NCBI GenBank assembly: GCA_009667805.1
Contig: CM019067.1
Coordinates: forward strand, 62,912,637 to 62,976,636
Length of the DNA: 64,000 nucleotides
Origin: Leptobrachium leishanense
Taxonomy: Eukaryota > Chordata > Amphibia > Anura > Megophryidae
Reading direction: 5' to 3'
Shown piece by piece: positions 38,390 through 48,631 of the stretch. Numbering within the stretch: position 1 is the first letter of the stretch; every line of letters starts with the position of its first letter. The notes below the pieces were generated by a model, which saw nothing but the letters and a program-made list of their open reading frames with translations, did not search any database and had not been told where the DNA came from. The position numbers were made by a program, and so were the translations under genes.

Positions 38390-39536
38390 AAAAAATTTAG
38401 GGTTATATTAGACACAAGTCGCATTACTTGTATTTAACAGTATCCACGTAAGTTATATTGATCACAGAATTATTTTTTCATATTTATACAACAAGCTCTA
38501 AAATGTGGAACAGAGAGGTCTCATAGGAATAAAGAGGGCTTGAGATGTATAGATGGTAATGTCTCTTGTTATACATGCGGCACCATTCGTTTATATACGA
38601 ATGGTGCCAGACAGAGCCTTTGGGGATGTGGTCATCTAGCCCCAGTAATATCTTAGCCGTAAGCCTGCCTTTTCGTCCATTGAAAGGTAGAAGAGGTGAT
38701 TCGGGATACGATACGCCGATCGGAAGGATAGAATTAACAGCACGCATGCGCAAGATGGCGGATGCCCACCCTGGAACGCAAATGTTGTAAATACGCATGC
38801 ACAAGATGGCGGATCCGCGGAGGACATTCGCATTGCATCGATTTGAGGCGTGGATCGCACGCCTGTTCAGCAAATTACACCTGGGGACAATTCAAACCGT
38901 AATTGAGAGAATATAAATTGTCATTCACATTGTTACCTGTAAACCGACTGAGGAAGCCACGTTATGTGGCGAAACGCGTCTGGGTATACTGGCTGAGCCA
39001 GATTTATCTTTTTACTTCATTTTATTTGATTTTATGTTAAAATAAATTTTTGGTAATTTTCATCAATCCCTGGTGTGTTGCTGACTAAAGAGGTTTTCCA
39101 TGGGCTTTACCTAAAACAAGTCCATAGGCGTCTGATCCCAGAGCTTGGCTTTAAGCTCCGTCACATGTGAGTGTAATCCCTTTATAGGTACTCTGATTGT
39201 GCTTCCAACGGATCTACGCAAGGAAGTCTCTTTTCTTCTTTTCACATGTTTCTTCATGCACTGGCATTGGAAGCGGATCACCATTCCTGAGGGTTGTAGG
39301 TCGCCTCCTTCAGAACAAGATCAAATGACCAAATGTGCTGACCCGCTCAGAGCCAGTGTTGGGGCTCTTCCTTTGTGAGTGGGAATATTATAATACATAC
39401 CTTGACAGATAATTGTAATTCCGTCTGCACTATTGTATTTTCCACTGTTTTTCATATATGCGGACGGCACTACCAAAGAGAACCACCATAAGATCCTGCA
39501 GCGATTGGCATCGCGCCGCCAGTTACGTATTTGTTT
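38390..39536 (+). repeat. First pLTR of PLE-1
   Basis: About 1.15 kb, repeated directly at 44150-45297 and inverted at 36061-37306. Begins with tagggttatattagacacaa-type sequence, contains cgcatgcgcaagatggcgg-like words, the hammerhead, and an aataaattttt stretch. As a Penelope pLTR it should hold the promoter upstream of ORF1. Promoter elements themselves cannot be identified with confidence. Confidence 0.85.
38941..38986 (+). ncRNA. Hammerhead ribozyme in first pLTR of PLE-1
   Basis: CTGAGGA box at 38948-38954, helix II gccac/gtggc (38956-38960 with 38966-38970), GAAA at 38971-38974, then cgcgtc; predicted cleavage after C38980. Helix I pairs acc with ggt plus the adjacent A-U, with one mismatch. 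Helix III is only the ACGCGT palindrome, the arrangement known for Penelope elements. Confidence 0.82.
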
Positions 39537-39686
39537 TTCATTGTTCACTGGTTTGGGGGAAACCACTGATTGCTGGCTGGCTTGGGAGATTTGGTGGGTG
39601 TGCAGGCAGGGGCGCCTACCATTTGTCTGTTGTATTGCACATTGTTGGGATAGTAAATTCCCCCACTGGTAATTGGCAGCCCTAGC

Positions 39687-40874
39687 ATGTCTCTCTTTGA
39701 ATATAGAAATAAGATTGGGAGCAATGTTGAATCCATGTTAGGAGGCACATTTGTGTCTTCCCAGCTCAAAGAGTTTAATAATGAAGACAACAGAAGACCA
39801 TTGTTAGATTTGGAAAAAAATTTGATTATAGAAATGAAAATCAAATTAGAGATAGCCACCCTCGAAAAATATAAAAAGGATAAAATTACACCTAGGGGTC
39901 TGAGGTTCCAGAAGACGCCTTCTTCTGATAAAGATGACCCCGATTTTATTTCAGGATGGAATACGTTATTGGAAGGTTTTGCCATCACTATGATGGATTA
40001 CGTTATTCAAAAGAGGAAAGATAAGATCCCCAATCTCAATACTCTGGTTGAAAACTTGTCTAAACAGATTGAACAGGAGTATTCGAGTAGGGATATTTTG
40101 GATATACATAAGAACTTAGGGGAAAAATTGGAAAAAATTGAGAAAGAGGTCTTAATTATTAAAAAACGTAAATATGAAAGGGACGTGGAGGATTATAGGA
40201 GGGGGAATGTCCATAAAAAACATGAAGAAATAAAAACAGATAGCAGTTATCGAGAGAATAGGACGGAACCCACGAATACAGATGGATGGGTAGAAGTTAA
40301 ACACAGACGACACAATGAGAGGCAAAATCCCCAACGTAATAATTGGAGGAACCAACACAATTATAAGAACATATATCCAGTCAACAGTGACCATTATAGA
40401 GCCCCCTACCAGAGAGATACCTACCATTTGTCCTCTGATAGACAACGACACAGAGATTATGGATATCATAGCCAACAAGATAGACGGCAGTGGGATAAAT
40501 CGCACCATTATGGACGAGGTATAGAAAGACAATTCCATGAAAGAAATCATGTGAATACTGCATCATATAGTTCCACCCCTAATGTACCCCCCCAAAAAAG
40601 GGAGAGGGAACAAATAGAAAATATTGTCCCACTCTGGAATAGGTATGAACCATTGGATGATCAAAAAGAGGAGGAGTTTTTTTGGAGGGACCCCCTAAAC
40701 AAGAACAGCGGGCAGGGAGTGCACAGGGACCTCGATACAAGATTAGAAAGGGGGGAGGACAAAAGAGACCGTGGGAAAGATCAGAAAAGGGTCGAGAGCA
40801 GGAAAACACGTACGGGAGAGAAAAAAGAGAAAGGAAGTGATCCCCATGAAAGGAATCTTCAACTTAAGCGGTAA
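39687..40874 (+). CDS. PLE-1 ORF1, basic coiled-coil protein (395 aa)
   Basis: Open frame directly after the first pLTR and leader; ATG at 39687 is the first in the frame. I do not recognise a named domain. Residues about 40-190 are charged and helical with likely coiled-coil (LVENLSKQIEQEYSSRDIL, KLEKIEKEVLIIKKRKYER). Residues 190-330 are rich in Arg, His, Asn, Gln and Tyr (HHYGRGIERQFHERNH), and the C-terminus is strongly basic and acidic (KRDRGKDQKRVESRK). The composition fits an RNA-binding, nucleocapsid-like role, which is inference. It overlaps the reverse-transcriptase frame by 104 bases in another frame, so the second protein needs reinitiation or shifting. Confidence 0.75.
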   Translation: MSLFEYRNKIGSNVESMLGGTFVSSQLKEFNNEDNRRPLLDLEKNLIIEMKIKLEIATLEKYKKDKITPRGLRFQKTPSSDKDDPDFISGWNTLLEGFAITMMDYVIQKRKDKIPNLNTLVENLSKQIEQEYSSRDILDIHKNLGEKLEKIEKEVLIIKKRKYERDVEDYRRGNVHKKHEEIKTDSSYRENRTEPTNTDGWVEVKHRRHNERQNPQRNNWRNQHNYKNIYPVNSDHYRAPYQRDTYHLSSDRQRHRDYGYHSQQDRRQWDKSHHYGRGIERQFHERNHVNTASYSSTPNVPPQKREREQIENIVPLWNRYEPLDDQKEEEFFWRDPLNKNSGQGVHRDLDTRLERGEDKRDRGKDQKRVESRKTRTGEKKEKGSDPHERNLQLKR

Positions 40875-42603
40875 GGTCCTCACTAGAGCAGAGATAAGTG
40901 TTCTAAATAAGGGCCTCAAATTTGCCCCCTCTAACCAGCTGGACAAATTTGGGGTCTTTATCGATCTGCAAAGATTCAAACGAAAATTAAGTTTGAAGAA
41001 ATACTTCCTTAAGCAACCGGTAGAAAGAGAAGTTGTGCAAAACTGTACTACCAACACACACACTACTCTAAAAAATGGATCAAAATTTTATCCGAGACAC
41101 ATGGTTTCGGATGAAATTAAGATGTTTGAGAGTTTAGTCATGAAAGATATAGAAAAGATGTCCACCAAAATAGATAAAGACAATCTCACTAAGGAAGAAC
41201 GTATGGCTCTAAAGAATCTGCAGAAAGATCCGAGTATCATTATAAAACCCGCCGATAAAGGCGGTGGAATAGTGATTTGGTCAGAGAAATCTTATAAAGA
41301 GGAAGCACTCCTCATTTTAAATGATAATTCCACCTATGTCAAATTGAAAAAAGATCCAGTTAGTGACATAAGGCTTAAGTTGATATCCTTATTACAAGGA
41401 GGCCTCGACAGAAACATCTTGAATAAATCAGAATTCGATTATCTATCTATAGAATTCACGAAAGTACCACATTTCTATATCCTTCCCAAAGTGCACAAGA
41501 ATCCCCTCAAACCCCCAGGTAGACCCATAGTGGCGGGGATAGATTCCATCAGTAGTCGCCTATCTGAGTATGTAGACACACTCCTCCAACCATTAGTTTG
41601 CAAAATTCCATCATACTTAAAAGACACCATAAGCATGCTTCAAATGCTGAATGAGGTAATTTGGCAAAAGGGAGACCTTCTGGTAACCTGTGATGTTAAC
41701 GCCTTGTACAGCAGCATACCACACAATTTAGGTCTAACCAAATTAGAGGAAGAGATTTTAAAAACTAAGTTGATTGATTTTGACCATATGCAATTTATCC
41801 TCGAAAGTGTAAGGTTTAAATTGAATAACAACTACTTTAAGTTCGAAGAGGATTTTTATATACAGTGCAGGGGCACGGCCATGGGCACTAAATTTGCGCC
41901 CAGCTACGCCAACCTGTACATGGCAGCCTGGGAGAGCAGGTTTGTGTATGGGTCGCGTGGCTGGGCGCAAGGAAGTGTCCATTCATATAGACGTTATATT
42001 GACGACGTCTTCTTCATTTGGAGGGGAGGAGAGGTGTCATTGCGACCCTTCCTTGAGAGTCTGGAAAGCACTGAATGGGGTATCAAATTAGACAGCTGTT
42101 GGAGTGAGAAAGAAGTCAACTTTTTAGATTTGAACATATTCATAAAGGAAGACTGTGTAAAATCTAGAACTTTTTTTAAAGAAGTCGATAAAAATACATT
42201 CATCGACCGCACCAGCTGTCATTACCCTCCTTGGCTTAAAGGTGTCCCTAAAGGACAGTTTACGAGACTTAGGAGAAATTGTTCAGATATAGACACCTAT
42301 AAAGAACAGGCCCTAGCCCTTAAACAGGATTTTTTAGACAAAGGGAATGACAATGCCGAGTTGGATAATATAATTCTAGAATTATCACAGACGGACAGGA
42401 ACAAATATTTGGAATATAAACCTAAGAATAAAGAGGTCAAAGAGGTCCTTTTTGTCTGTGATTACAATAATAAAGCAGACAAAATAAAGAGGATTTTGAA
42501 AAAACATTGGCCAGTGTTGAAAAACGATACGGACCTTACAGAGGTCATAGGGCCCACTCCTAGGGTAGTCTTTAGGGGGCTGGTAACATCAAATCTAATC
42601 TAG
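40771..42603 (+). CDS. PLE-1 reverse transcriptase (610 aa)
   Basis: Reverse transcriptase that would copy element RNA at the target. N-terminal block IFNLSGKVLTRAEISVLNKG (from residue ~28) is typical of Penelope proteins. Next come ADKGGGIVIW, LPKVHKNPLKPPGRPIV, motif A LLVTCDVNALYSSIPH, RGTAMGTKFAPSYANLYM, and the catalytic RRYIDDVFFIW; then the thumb with NFLDLNIFIK and HYPPWLKGVPKGQF. The frame has no internal stop. It ends at TAG 42601 just before the GIY-YIG region, which lies in the next frame. The annotated ATG overlaps ORF1; an alternative start is the in-frame ATG at 40846. Confidence 0.92.
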   Translation: MGKIRKGSRAGKHVRERKKRKEVIPMKGIFNLSGKVLTRAEISVLNKGLKFAPSNQLDKFGVFIDLQRFKRKLSLKKYFLKQPVEREVVQNCTTNTHTTLKNGSKFYPRHMVSDEIKMFESLVMKDIEKMSTKIDKDNLTKEERMALKNLQKDPSIIIKPADKGGGIVIWSEKSYKEEALLILNDNSTYVKLKKDPVSDIRLKLISLLQGGLDRNILNKSEFDYLSIEFTKVPHFYILPKVHKNPLKPPGRPIVAGIDSISSRLSEYVDTLLQPLVCKIPSYLKDTISMLQMLNEVIWQKGDLLVTCDVNALYSSIPHNLGLTKLEEEILKTKLIDFDHMQFILESVRFKLNNNYFKFEEDFYIQCRGTAMGTKFAPSYANLYMAAWESRFVYGSRGWAQGSVHSYRRYIDDVFFIWRGGEVSLRPFLESLESTEWGIKLDSCWSEKEVNFLDLNIFIKEDCVKSRTFFKEVDKNTFIDRTSCHYPPWLKGVPKGQFTRLRRNCSDIDTYKEQALALKQDFLDKGNDNAELDNIILELSQTDRNKYLEYKPKNKEVKEVLFVCDYNNKADKIKRILKKHWPVLKNDTDLTEVIGPTPRVVFRGLVTSNLI

Positions 42604-43118
42604 TACGCAGTAAACCCAGAAAGAAAGGAGGTAACATCAATAACCATTTTGGGTTAAAAGAGGGTTTCTACCAATGTGGAATGTGTTTGGCCTGTAGGTC
42701 TACTTCCAACAAGAAAAATCATATTGGTTCATATTTCAATCGAAAACAAAATAAACAGGTTAAAATTAAAGGGATTCTTAATTGTTGTTCCAAAAATGTT
42801 ATTTACATGTTAGAATGCCCCTGCGGTTTAGGCTATATAGGGCGTACCAAAAGAGCCCTCAATGTTAGGATAGCAGAGCATGCCAGAAATATTAGAAACA
42901 GCTATGAAAAGCACTCGGTCTCTCTACATTGCAAAATACACCATAACAGCTCACCCATAGGTGTTAAATTTTGGGCATTAGAGCAATTAAAAAAAGTAGA
43001 GATTGAAGATAACCTACTGAATAAGCTAGGGAAGGCAGAAATGAGATATATCTTTGAGCTTGGCACTATGGCCCCTAACGGATTGAACGATGACTTTGAG
43101 GTCATACATTTTCTTTGA
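42594..43118 (+). CDS. PLE-1 GIY-YIG endonuclease, one frame off
   Basis: Endonuclease domain normally fused to the Penelope reverse transcriptase. Here it sits in the -1 frame, overlapping the end of the upstream frame. It contains a Cys motif (QCGMCLACRS), the GIY-YIG core VIYMLECPCGLGYIGRTKRA with LNVRIAEHARNI, the HHNSSP segment and the terminal APNGLNDDFEVIHFL. The same offset occurs in the partial copy at 37313-37947. It may be an inactivating shift copied in both, or a programmed shift; no classical slippery heptamer is evident around 42588-42600. Confidence 0.85.
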   Translation, partial: SNLVRSKPRKKGGNINNHFGLKEGFYQCGMCLACRSTSNKKNHIGSYFNRKQNKQVKIKGILNCCSKNVIYMLECPCGLGYIGRTKRALNVRIAEHARNIRNSYEKHSVSLHCKIHHNSSPIGVKFWALEQLKKVEIEDNLLNKLGKAEMRYIFELGTMAPNGLNDDFEVIHFL

Positions 43119-43451
43119 GATGTCAGAGGCCTCTTAGATTCCACATTTGGGTTTTGTAGGATTCTCACAATGGAATTTAGGTATATTTCACGATCAGGAT
43201 TTATATTGTTCACGATATGGTTTACATAAACACAGCATAGATACTGTGTTACACTTATATATATCCATCTACAATTTGTATTATTGGATATGAGGAAGAA
43301 ATTATACACTATAATTTAATACTTTATTGGTCCACTGTAGATTTACTCATACATCTACATTTATATATAATAGATACACTAGAGTTTAGCATAACACATA
43401 GGATCTACATCCTGCATACTTCTTTTGTATAACACATCATATTTTATTATA

Positions 43452-44036
43452 TATAAATAACTCATTGTGCCGCTTTGCGCTACAATGTAACTACATGACC
43501 CACCATTGTGACATGTTAAAAGAGCTAAACTGGCCATCACTGGAATCCAGACGCACCCTTCACCTTTCCAGCCTGGTGTTTAAGAGCATCTCTGGGAAGC
43601 TGCCACCCTACCTGAATAGACTGCTTCCCCCAGCAGCTCCCTCATCCTATAACCTCCGATCCAGGACCAGCACCTTACTTGCTATACCACAATACAAAAA
43701 GACAGTGGCTCGGTCCTCATTTTCCTACAGAGCACCACAATTATGGAATAACCTCCCAGACACCATCAAATCTTCCTCCAGTCTTAAGTCACTCAAAAGC
43801 TCCTTACTAACATACCTCAATACAGAATGCACCTGTAAACATGTAACCTAGTGACTATATTTCCTACATATTTTTCTGTTAATCTGTATATTTGTGTTGT
43901 TTTTTTTAATATCTTGCATTGTATTACTTTGTATTTCTGTAACTGTAACACTTCAATGTTCTTGAACCCAGGACATACTTGAAAACGAGAGAAATCTCAA
44001 TGTATCCTTCCTGGTAAAATCCTTTATAAATAAATA
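43452..44036 (+). mobile_element. L2-type LINE 3' end inserted in PLE-1
   Basis: The uninserted sequence exists at 38270-38290, so boundaries are exact: attata is duplicated at 43446-43451 and 44037-44042. The insert holds the last ~128 codons of an L2-type reverse-transcriptase protein and the 3' tail gaaaacgagagaaatctcaa...tatccttcctggtaaaatc, ending in taaataaata. It postdates the duplication inside PLE-1, because only one of the two copies has it. Confidence 0.88.
43465..43851 (+). pseudogene. C-terminus of L2-type LINE protein
   Basis: Encodes the end of a LINE ORF2 product: LHLSSLVFKSISGKLPPYLN, then SSYNLRSRTSTLLAIPQYKK and SFSYRAPQLWNNLPDTIKSS with a serine-rich end. The APQLWNNLP block is characteristic of the L2/CR1 protein terminus. 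It contains no catalytic residues and results from 5' truncation. Confidence 0.75.
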
Positions 44037-44149
44037 ATTATAGCACATAGGATTCACATCCTGCATACTATATTTGTCATTCACATAATAAACAATAATT
44101 ATGCTGGATTGATTTAGATGGGCACATCATTATGGACTAAATAAAAATA

Positions 44150-45297
44150 ATAAAAAATTTAGGGTTATATTAGACACAAGTCGCATTACTTGTATTTAAC
44201 AGTATCCACGTAAGTTATATTGATCACAGAATTATTTTTTCATATTTATACAACAAGCTCTAAAATGTGGAACAGAGAGGTCTCATAGGAATAAAGAGGG
44301 CTTGAGATGTATAGATGGTAATGTCTATTGTTATACATGCGGCACCATTCGTTTATATACGAATGGTGCCAGACAGAGCCTTTGGGGATGTGGTCATCTA
44401 GCCCCAGTAATATCTTAGCCGTAAGCCTGCCTTTTCGTCCATTGAAAGGTAGAAGAGGTGATTCGGGATACGATACGCCGATCGGAAGGATAGAATTAAC
44501 AACACGCATGCGCAAGATGGCGGATGCCCACCCTGGAACGCAAATTTTGTAAATACGCATGCGCAAGATGGCGGATCCGCGGAGGACATTCGCATTGCAT
44601 CGATTCGAGGCGTGGATCGCACGCCTGTTCAGCAAATTACACCTGGGGACAATTCAAACCGTAATTGAGAGAATATAAATTGTCATTCACATTGTTACCT
44701 GTAAACCGACTGAGGAAGCCACGTTATGTGGCGAAACGCGTCTGGGTATACTGGCTGAGCCAGATTTATCTTTTTACTTCATTTTATTTGATTTTATGTT
44801 AAAATAAATTTTTGGTAATTTTCATCAATCCCTGGTGTGTTGCTGACTAAAGAGGTTTTCCATGGGCTTTACCTAAAACAAGTCCATAGGCGTCTGATCC
44901 CAGAGCTTGGCTTTAAGCTCCGTCACATGTGAGTGTAATCCCTTTATAGGTACTCTGATTGTGCTTCCAACGGATCTACGCAAGGAAGTCTCTTTTCTTC
45001 TTTTCACATGTTACTTCATGCACTGGCATTGGAAGCGGATCACCATTCCTGAGGGTTGTAGGTCGCCTCCTTCAGAACAAGATCAAATGACCAAATGTGC
45101 TGACCCGCTCAGAGCCAGTGTTGGGGCTCTTCCTTTGTGAGTGGGAATATTATAATACATACCTTGACAGATAATTGTAATTCCGTCTGCACTATTGTAT
45201 TTTCCACTGTTTTTCATATATGCGGACGGCACTACCAAAGAGAACCACCATAAGATCCTGCAGCGATTGGCATCGCGCCACCAGTTACGTATTTGTT
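44150..45297 (+). repeat. Second pLTR of PLE-1
   Basis: Direct repeat of 38390-39536 with very few differences. Ends at the T-run followed by the right copy of the 13-bp target duplication. Confidence 0.85.
44703..44748 (+). ncRNA. Hammerhead ribozyme in second pLTR of PLE-1
   Basis: Same as 38941-38986. CTGAGGA at 44710-44716, GAAA at 44733-44736, predicted cleavage after C44742. Confidence 0.82.
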
Positions 45298-45310
45298 TTT
45301 TATTTGGATA

Positions 45311-47325
45311 CCCTTTTTCCTTAAAGGCTACTCTCAAATCATGAGCCTTAATTTTAAACTCTTCCACTGTACTACAAGTACGGCGTAGCTGTAGGTATTG
45401 ACCTATCGGTATACCTCTACGCAAGGGTAAAGGATGATGGCTTGTCCAATTCAGTAAATTATTAGATGAGGTAGGTTTGCGATATAGAGTGGACTCCAAT
45501 ACCCCTACTACATCCTTTCTGATGGTAATATCCAAAAAATTAAGTTCCTTAGTTTGAATTTCAAAAGTAAATTTTAGGTTGAAATCATTGATGTTGTCAG
45601 GGTGGCACCTGGTATACGCCGTGGTGGGACCCCATTGCAGGGGGTTTGAGCCCTTTAGGCAGGAATATTCTGACTGTACCTTAGAATAGGCAGGTTGGTA
45701 GTAGTCCATAGCGCAGTACAAATGGGATGACGAGGTAGAATGGTCTGGACGGTCTGAGGGTCGAATAGGCAGGCGGCAAGGAGGCAAGGTCGGTTGGTTA
45801 ATCAGGGTCTGGTACACGGGTTATCAATAGGAGTATAGAGCAAGTCTGAACAGTACAAAGGATTGACTTGTAATGAGAAGTCAGGTTGCACAGGGGAAGG
45901 AGTCTCTTTTATTAGACAGGGGGGTGTGGTGTGTGTTTGTGCTTAACTGTTTGTACTTGGGAGTAACCCATATAGGTGCTGGACAGGGCTGAGACATCCC
46001 TTTTCCTGTATGCACGCATGCAGGGCAGGTTCCTGCGCACATACAGGTACAGATCCCTGACAGATGTTAAGACAGTCCACGAATTTACCAAATTCTGCTG
46101 CCGTTGAGGTCCAAATGACTATAATATCGTCAATATAGCAGCACCATTTGAAAATATGTGGTTTAAATTTAGTCATAGTTGGTCCATTCACAATGGTTTC
46201 CTCTCAAAAACCAAGGAACAAATTGGCATACGATGGTGCACAGGGGGATCCCATCGCCGCTCCAATGAGCTGTAAGTAAAATTTGCCATCAAAGACGAAA
46301 TAATTATGATGAAGGACAAATTCCAATAATCGCATCATGAACCCAGTATGTTTATCAAAAGAGCCACCACGTCACAAAAGAAAAGTTTTTATACAATTCA
46401 AACCCAATACATGTGGAATACAACTGTATAACGATTCTACATCAAGACTGCATAATAATGCATGGACTGGTACAGAAGACATTTCCAGTTCCCTTAAAGT
46501 CTGCTTAGAATCGCGAATATATGATGGTAATTTAGATACTAGAGGATGTGGTCAATATTCGTACTCACACAATATGTAAGGGAATTAGTCCCGGACACTA
46601 TAGGTCTTCCAGGTGGTGATTCCTTATTTTTATGCACTTTTGGCAAACCATAGAATGTAGCGATCATTGGCTTAAAAGGTCTCATAAATTCATGCTCATG
46701 ATTTGTGATATTACAGTCCAAAAGACCCTCATTGAGGATTATCATTAATGCAGAGATAAATTCCATAGTGGGATCTGCAGATAAACATTTATATGTAATA
46801 CCGTCACACAATATGGTAGAAACCATTTTATGATACTGCTCTTTGTGCATGAGGACAACATTCCCTCCTTTATCTGACTTTTTTATGACAATTTGGTCCA
46901 TTAGCTGTAATTCAGACCAAGCCTTCCTCTCTTTGAAAGTAAGATTATCGGTTCGTACAGATCTAAGATCGTTCACATTCAAAGCTTCAATTTCTTTACA
47001 CACTAGTTTGCAAAAATTGTCCAGATGAGAGTATTCCGAAAAATGTGGGGTAAATTTACTTTTGGCTCTTAGATTAATATGAGCAACGTGGTCAGTGGAT
47101 GTATTTTCGTCCAGTAAAGATATAAGGGTGGCTAAACAATCCAAGTCATTGGTGGTTAAGCCATAATTAATGGCAGATCTCTCCAAACGTATCCGATGGT
47201 ACTTATGTAGGGCAAGTTTTCTAACAAATAAATGTACATCTTTTACCCAAGTAAATGAATTAAATCCTGGTGTAGGTACAAAGGACAACCCCTTGTTAAG
47301 TAAAGATTTTTTTATTTTTGTTTTG
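45311..47325 (-). pseudogene. PLE-2 reverse transcriptase, broken
   Basis: Minus-strand translation starts inside the usual LLNKGLSFVP block and stays open to 46539: DKGGNVVLMHKEQYH, GLPKVHKNKESPPGRPIVSG. Then come several frame changes: motif A (LDVESLYSCIPHVLG near 46440), [19 protein letters not shown] near 46230, and the catalytic CYIDDIIVIW near 46125. A 468-bp solo LTR follows (45595-46062), then NDFNLKFTFEIQTKELNFLD and the thumb to KEKGYPNK, where PLE-1 interrupts the gene. The extreme N-terminus is missing. Confidence 0.85.
45595..46062 (-). mobile_element. Solo LTR, 468 bp, inside PLE-2
   Basis: Flanked by a perfect 5-bp duplication gatgt (45590-45594, 46063-46067). On the minus strand it starts tgtcagggatctgtacc and ends ggtgccaccctgaca, i.e. 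TG...CA, with an aataaaagagactcc polyadenylation-like word in the middle. It sits between the DCLNI and NDFNLKFT codons of PLE-2, which confirms the boundaries. No internal retroviral-type genes, so recombination has left only one LTR. Confidence 0.88.
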
Positions 47326-48518
47326 CACCATAGATAATTTTAGATTCTGGGGACTCGAACAGGTCAAATTAGGCCCTAGAAAAGGGAATTTGGATATTAA
47401 ATTACTACAACGTGAGGCGTTTTGGATATATAAACTCAATTTGTGGTCTCCACTTGGCCTCATTGAAGGTTTTACCTTTTCTCCATTTATTTGATAAGGG
47501 GCGTCATTAAGCTTTTTTCTTTACCTGTTTATTTCTATAGTAGCTAATGAAGATTTTTCATCTTTATTCCATTTAATTGATAGGGGGCGTCATTAAGCTC
47601 TTCTCTTTATCTGTTTATCTCTTTAGTAGCTACGATCATTTGTATCTTAATGTTTCGTCTGTTATATATATATACAGTATATATATTTTTTGATATTCAC
47701 TTATTTTTTTGGTTATTAATAAACTTAAGTTACACACTTACTTAATTTCATATTTTTTTAAAAATATTTTAATTTGCTACTCAGTACTGCGCTCTGTTTC
47801 GTTGGTTTATTGGACTTTTAGCATTTGCCTTGTGCATGGCGATGCTCCCCTTTTCCCCTCCCCCCTCCCCTTTCCTTTTATTATATGTCATTATATTTGC
47901 CAAGGATGGTTTTTGTTTTTCAGGTGAACCTTGTATCAATATGTTCGCGTTTATCTTTTCCTCCTCTCGGACTTGTCTGGTTTTTGATAAGTTACGCGAT
48001 GATTGGGTGTTTTTTGTCCACTCCTTTTATATTGTGGCGTGAACTATATACTATATTGAGGCGTTACAGGCTTCTATGGTTACGGCTCCCTGGTTATGTG
48101 TATATGGATATTACATCTGGACGCTATAATGACTGTTATTTTTCAGATACTGGTCCCGTGGACGTTGTGGGGATTCTTTGGATGTCGTACTCTTTTTGTG
48201 GGTGTGTTTCCTATTTGCCGGGGAACCCACATGTGAGATAAATTAGTGCATTTATTCTAAATCAACCGGCTTGTCAATACGAGGAGCTATATTCCGTTTG
48301 GGATTGGGAGACAAGGTTCATGTGGGTATGATGTCAGTATCTAACTTTCCTATTGGTTCTATCCGGACCACGTGACCCTTTGGAGGGGGTGTGAGCAACC
48401 AGCGTTTGAAGAGCGGCGTCTTTTGGAGATGTGGGGGTATGTTTTTTTACCGATAATTATATACCGTATGTTCATTAGCGCGGCTATTTATACCCAGTAC
48501 GTCAAGTGTGCTCATTAC

Positions 48519-48558
48519 AGCTCAGGACTAAGCCCGGCAGGGCGAAACGCGTCGAGCT
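48519..48558 (+). ncRNA. Variant hammerhead of PLE-2, inverted tail copy
   Basis: agctc (48519-48523) pairs with gagct (48554-48558) as helix I; gccc/gggc form helix II; GAAACGCGTC is intact. Between helices I and II stands aggactaa instead of CTGANGA. Compensated helices with an altered catalytic box are unusual; it may be inactive or use a different core. Confidence 0.55.
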
Positions 48559-48631
48559 ATGATCTTGTATCTTTTTAACTGTCGTTAGCTTAAACTGGTT
48601 AAGTCCTACTGTTGGTGTCTCATGGGTTACC

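Larger units (their letters stand above)
36061..45297 (+). mobile_element. Penelope-like element PLE-1, near full length
   Basis: Inserted in PLE-2 coding sequence with a 13-bp duplication ttttatttggata (36048-36060 and 45298-45310). Order: inverted pLTR copy (36061-37306), a 5'-truncated head copy (37313-38390), first pLTR (38390-39536), ORF1, reverse transcriptase, GIY-YIG nuclease, 3' region with an L2 fragment (43452-44036), second pLTR (44150-45297). The repeated parts differ at only a few positions, for example 38050/43219 and 38563/44325, which points to a recent insertion. Confidence 0.88.
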
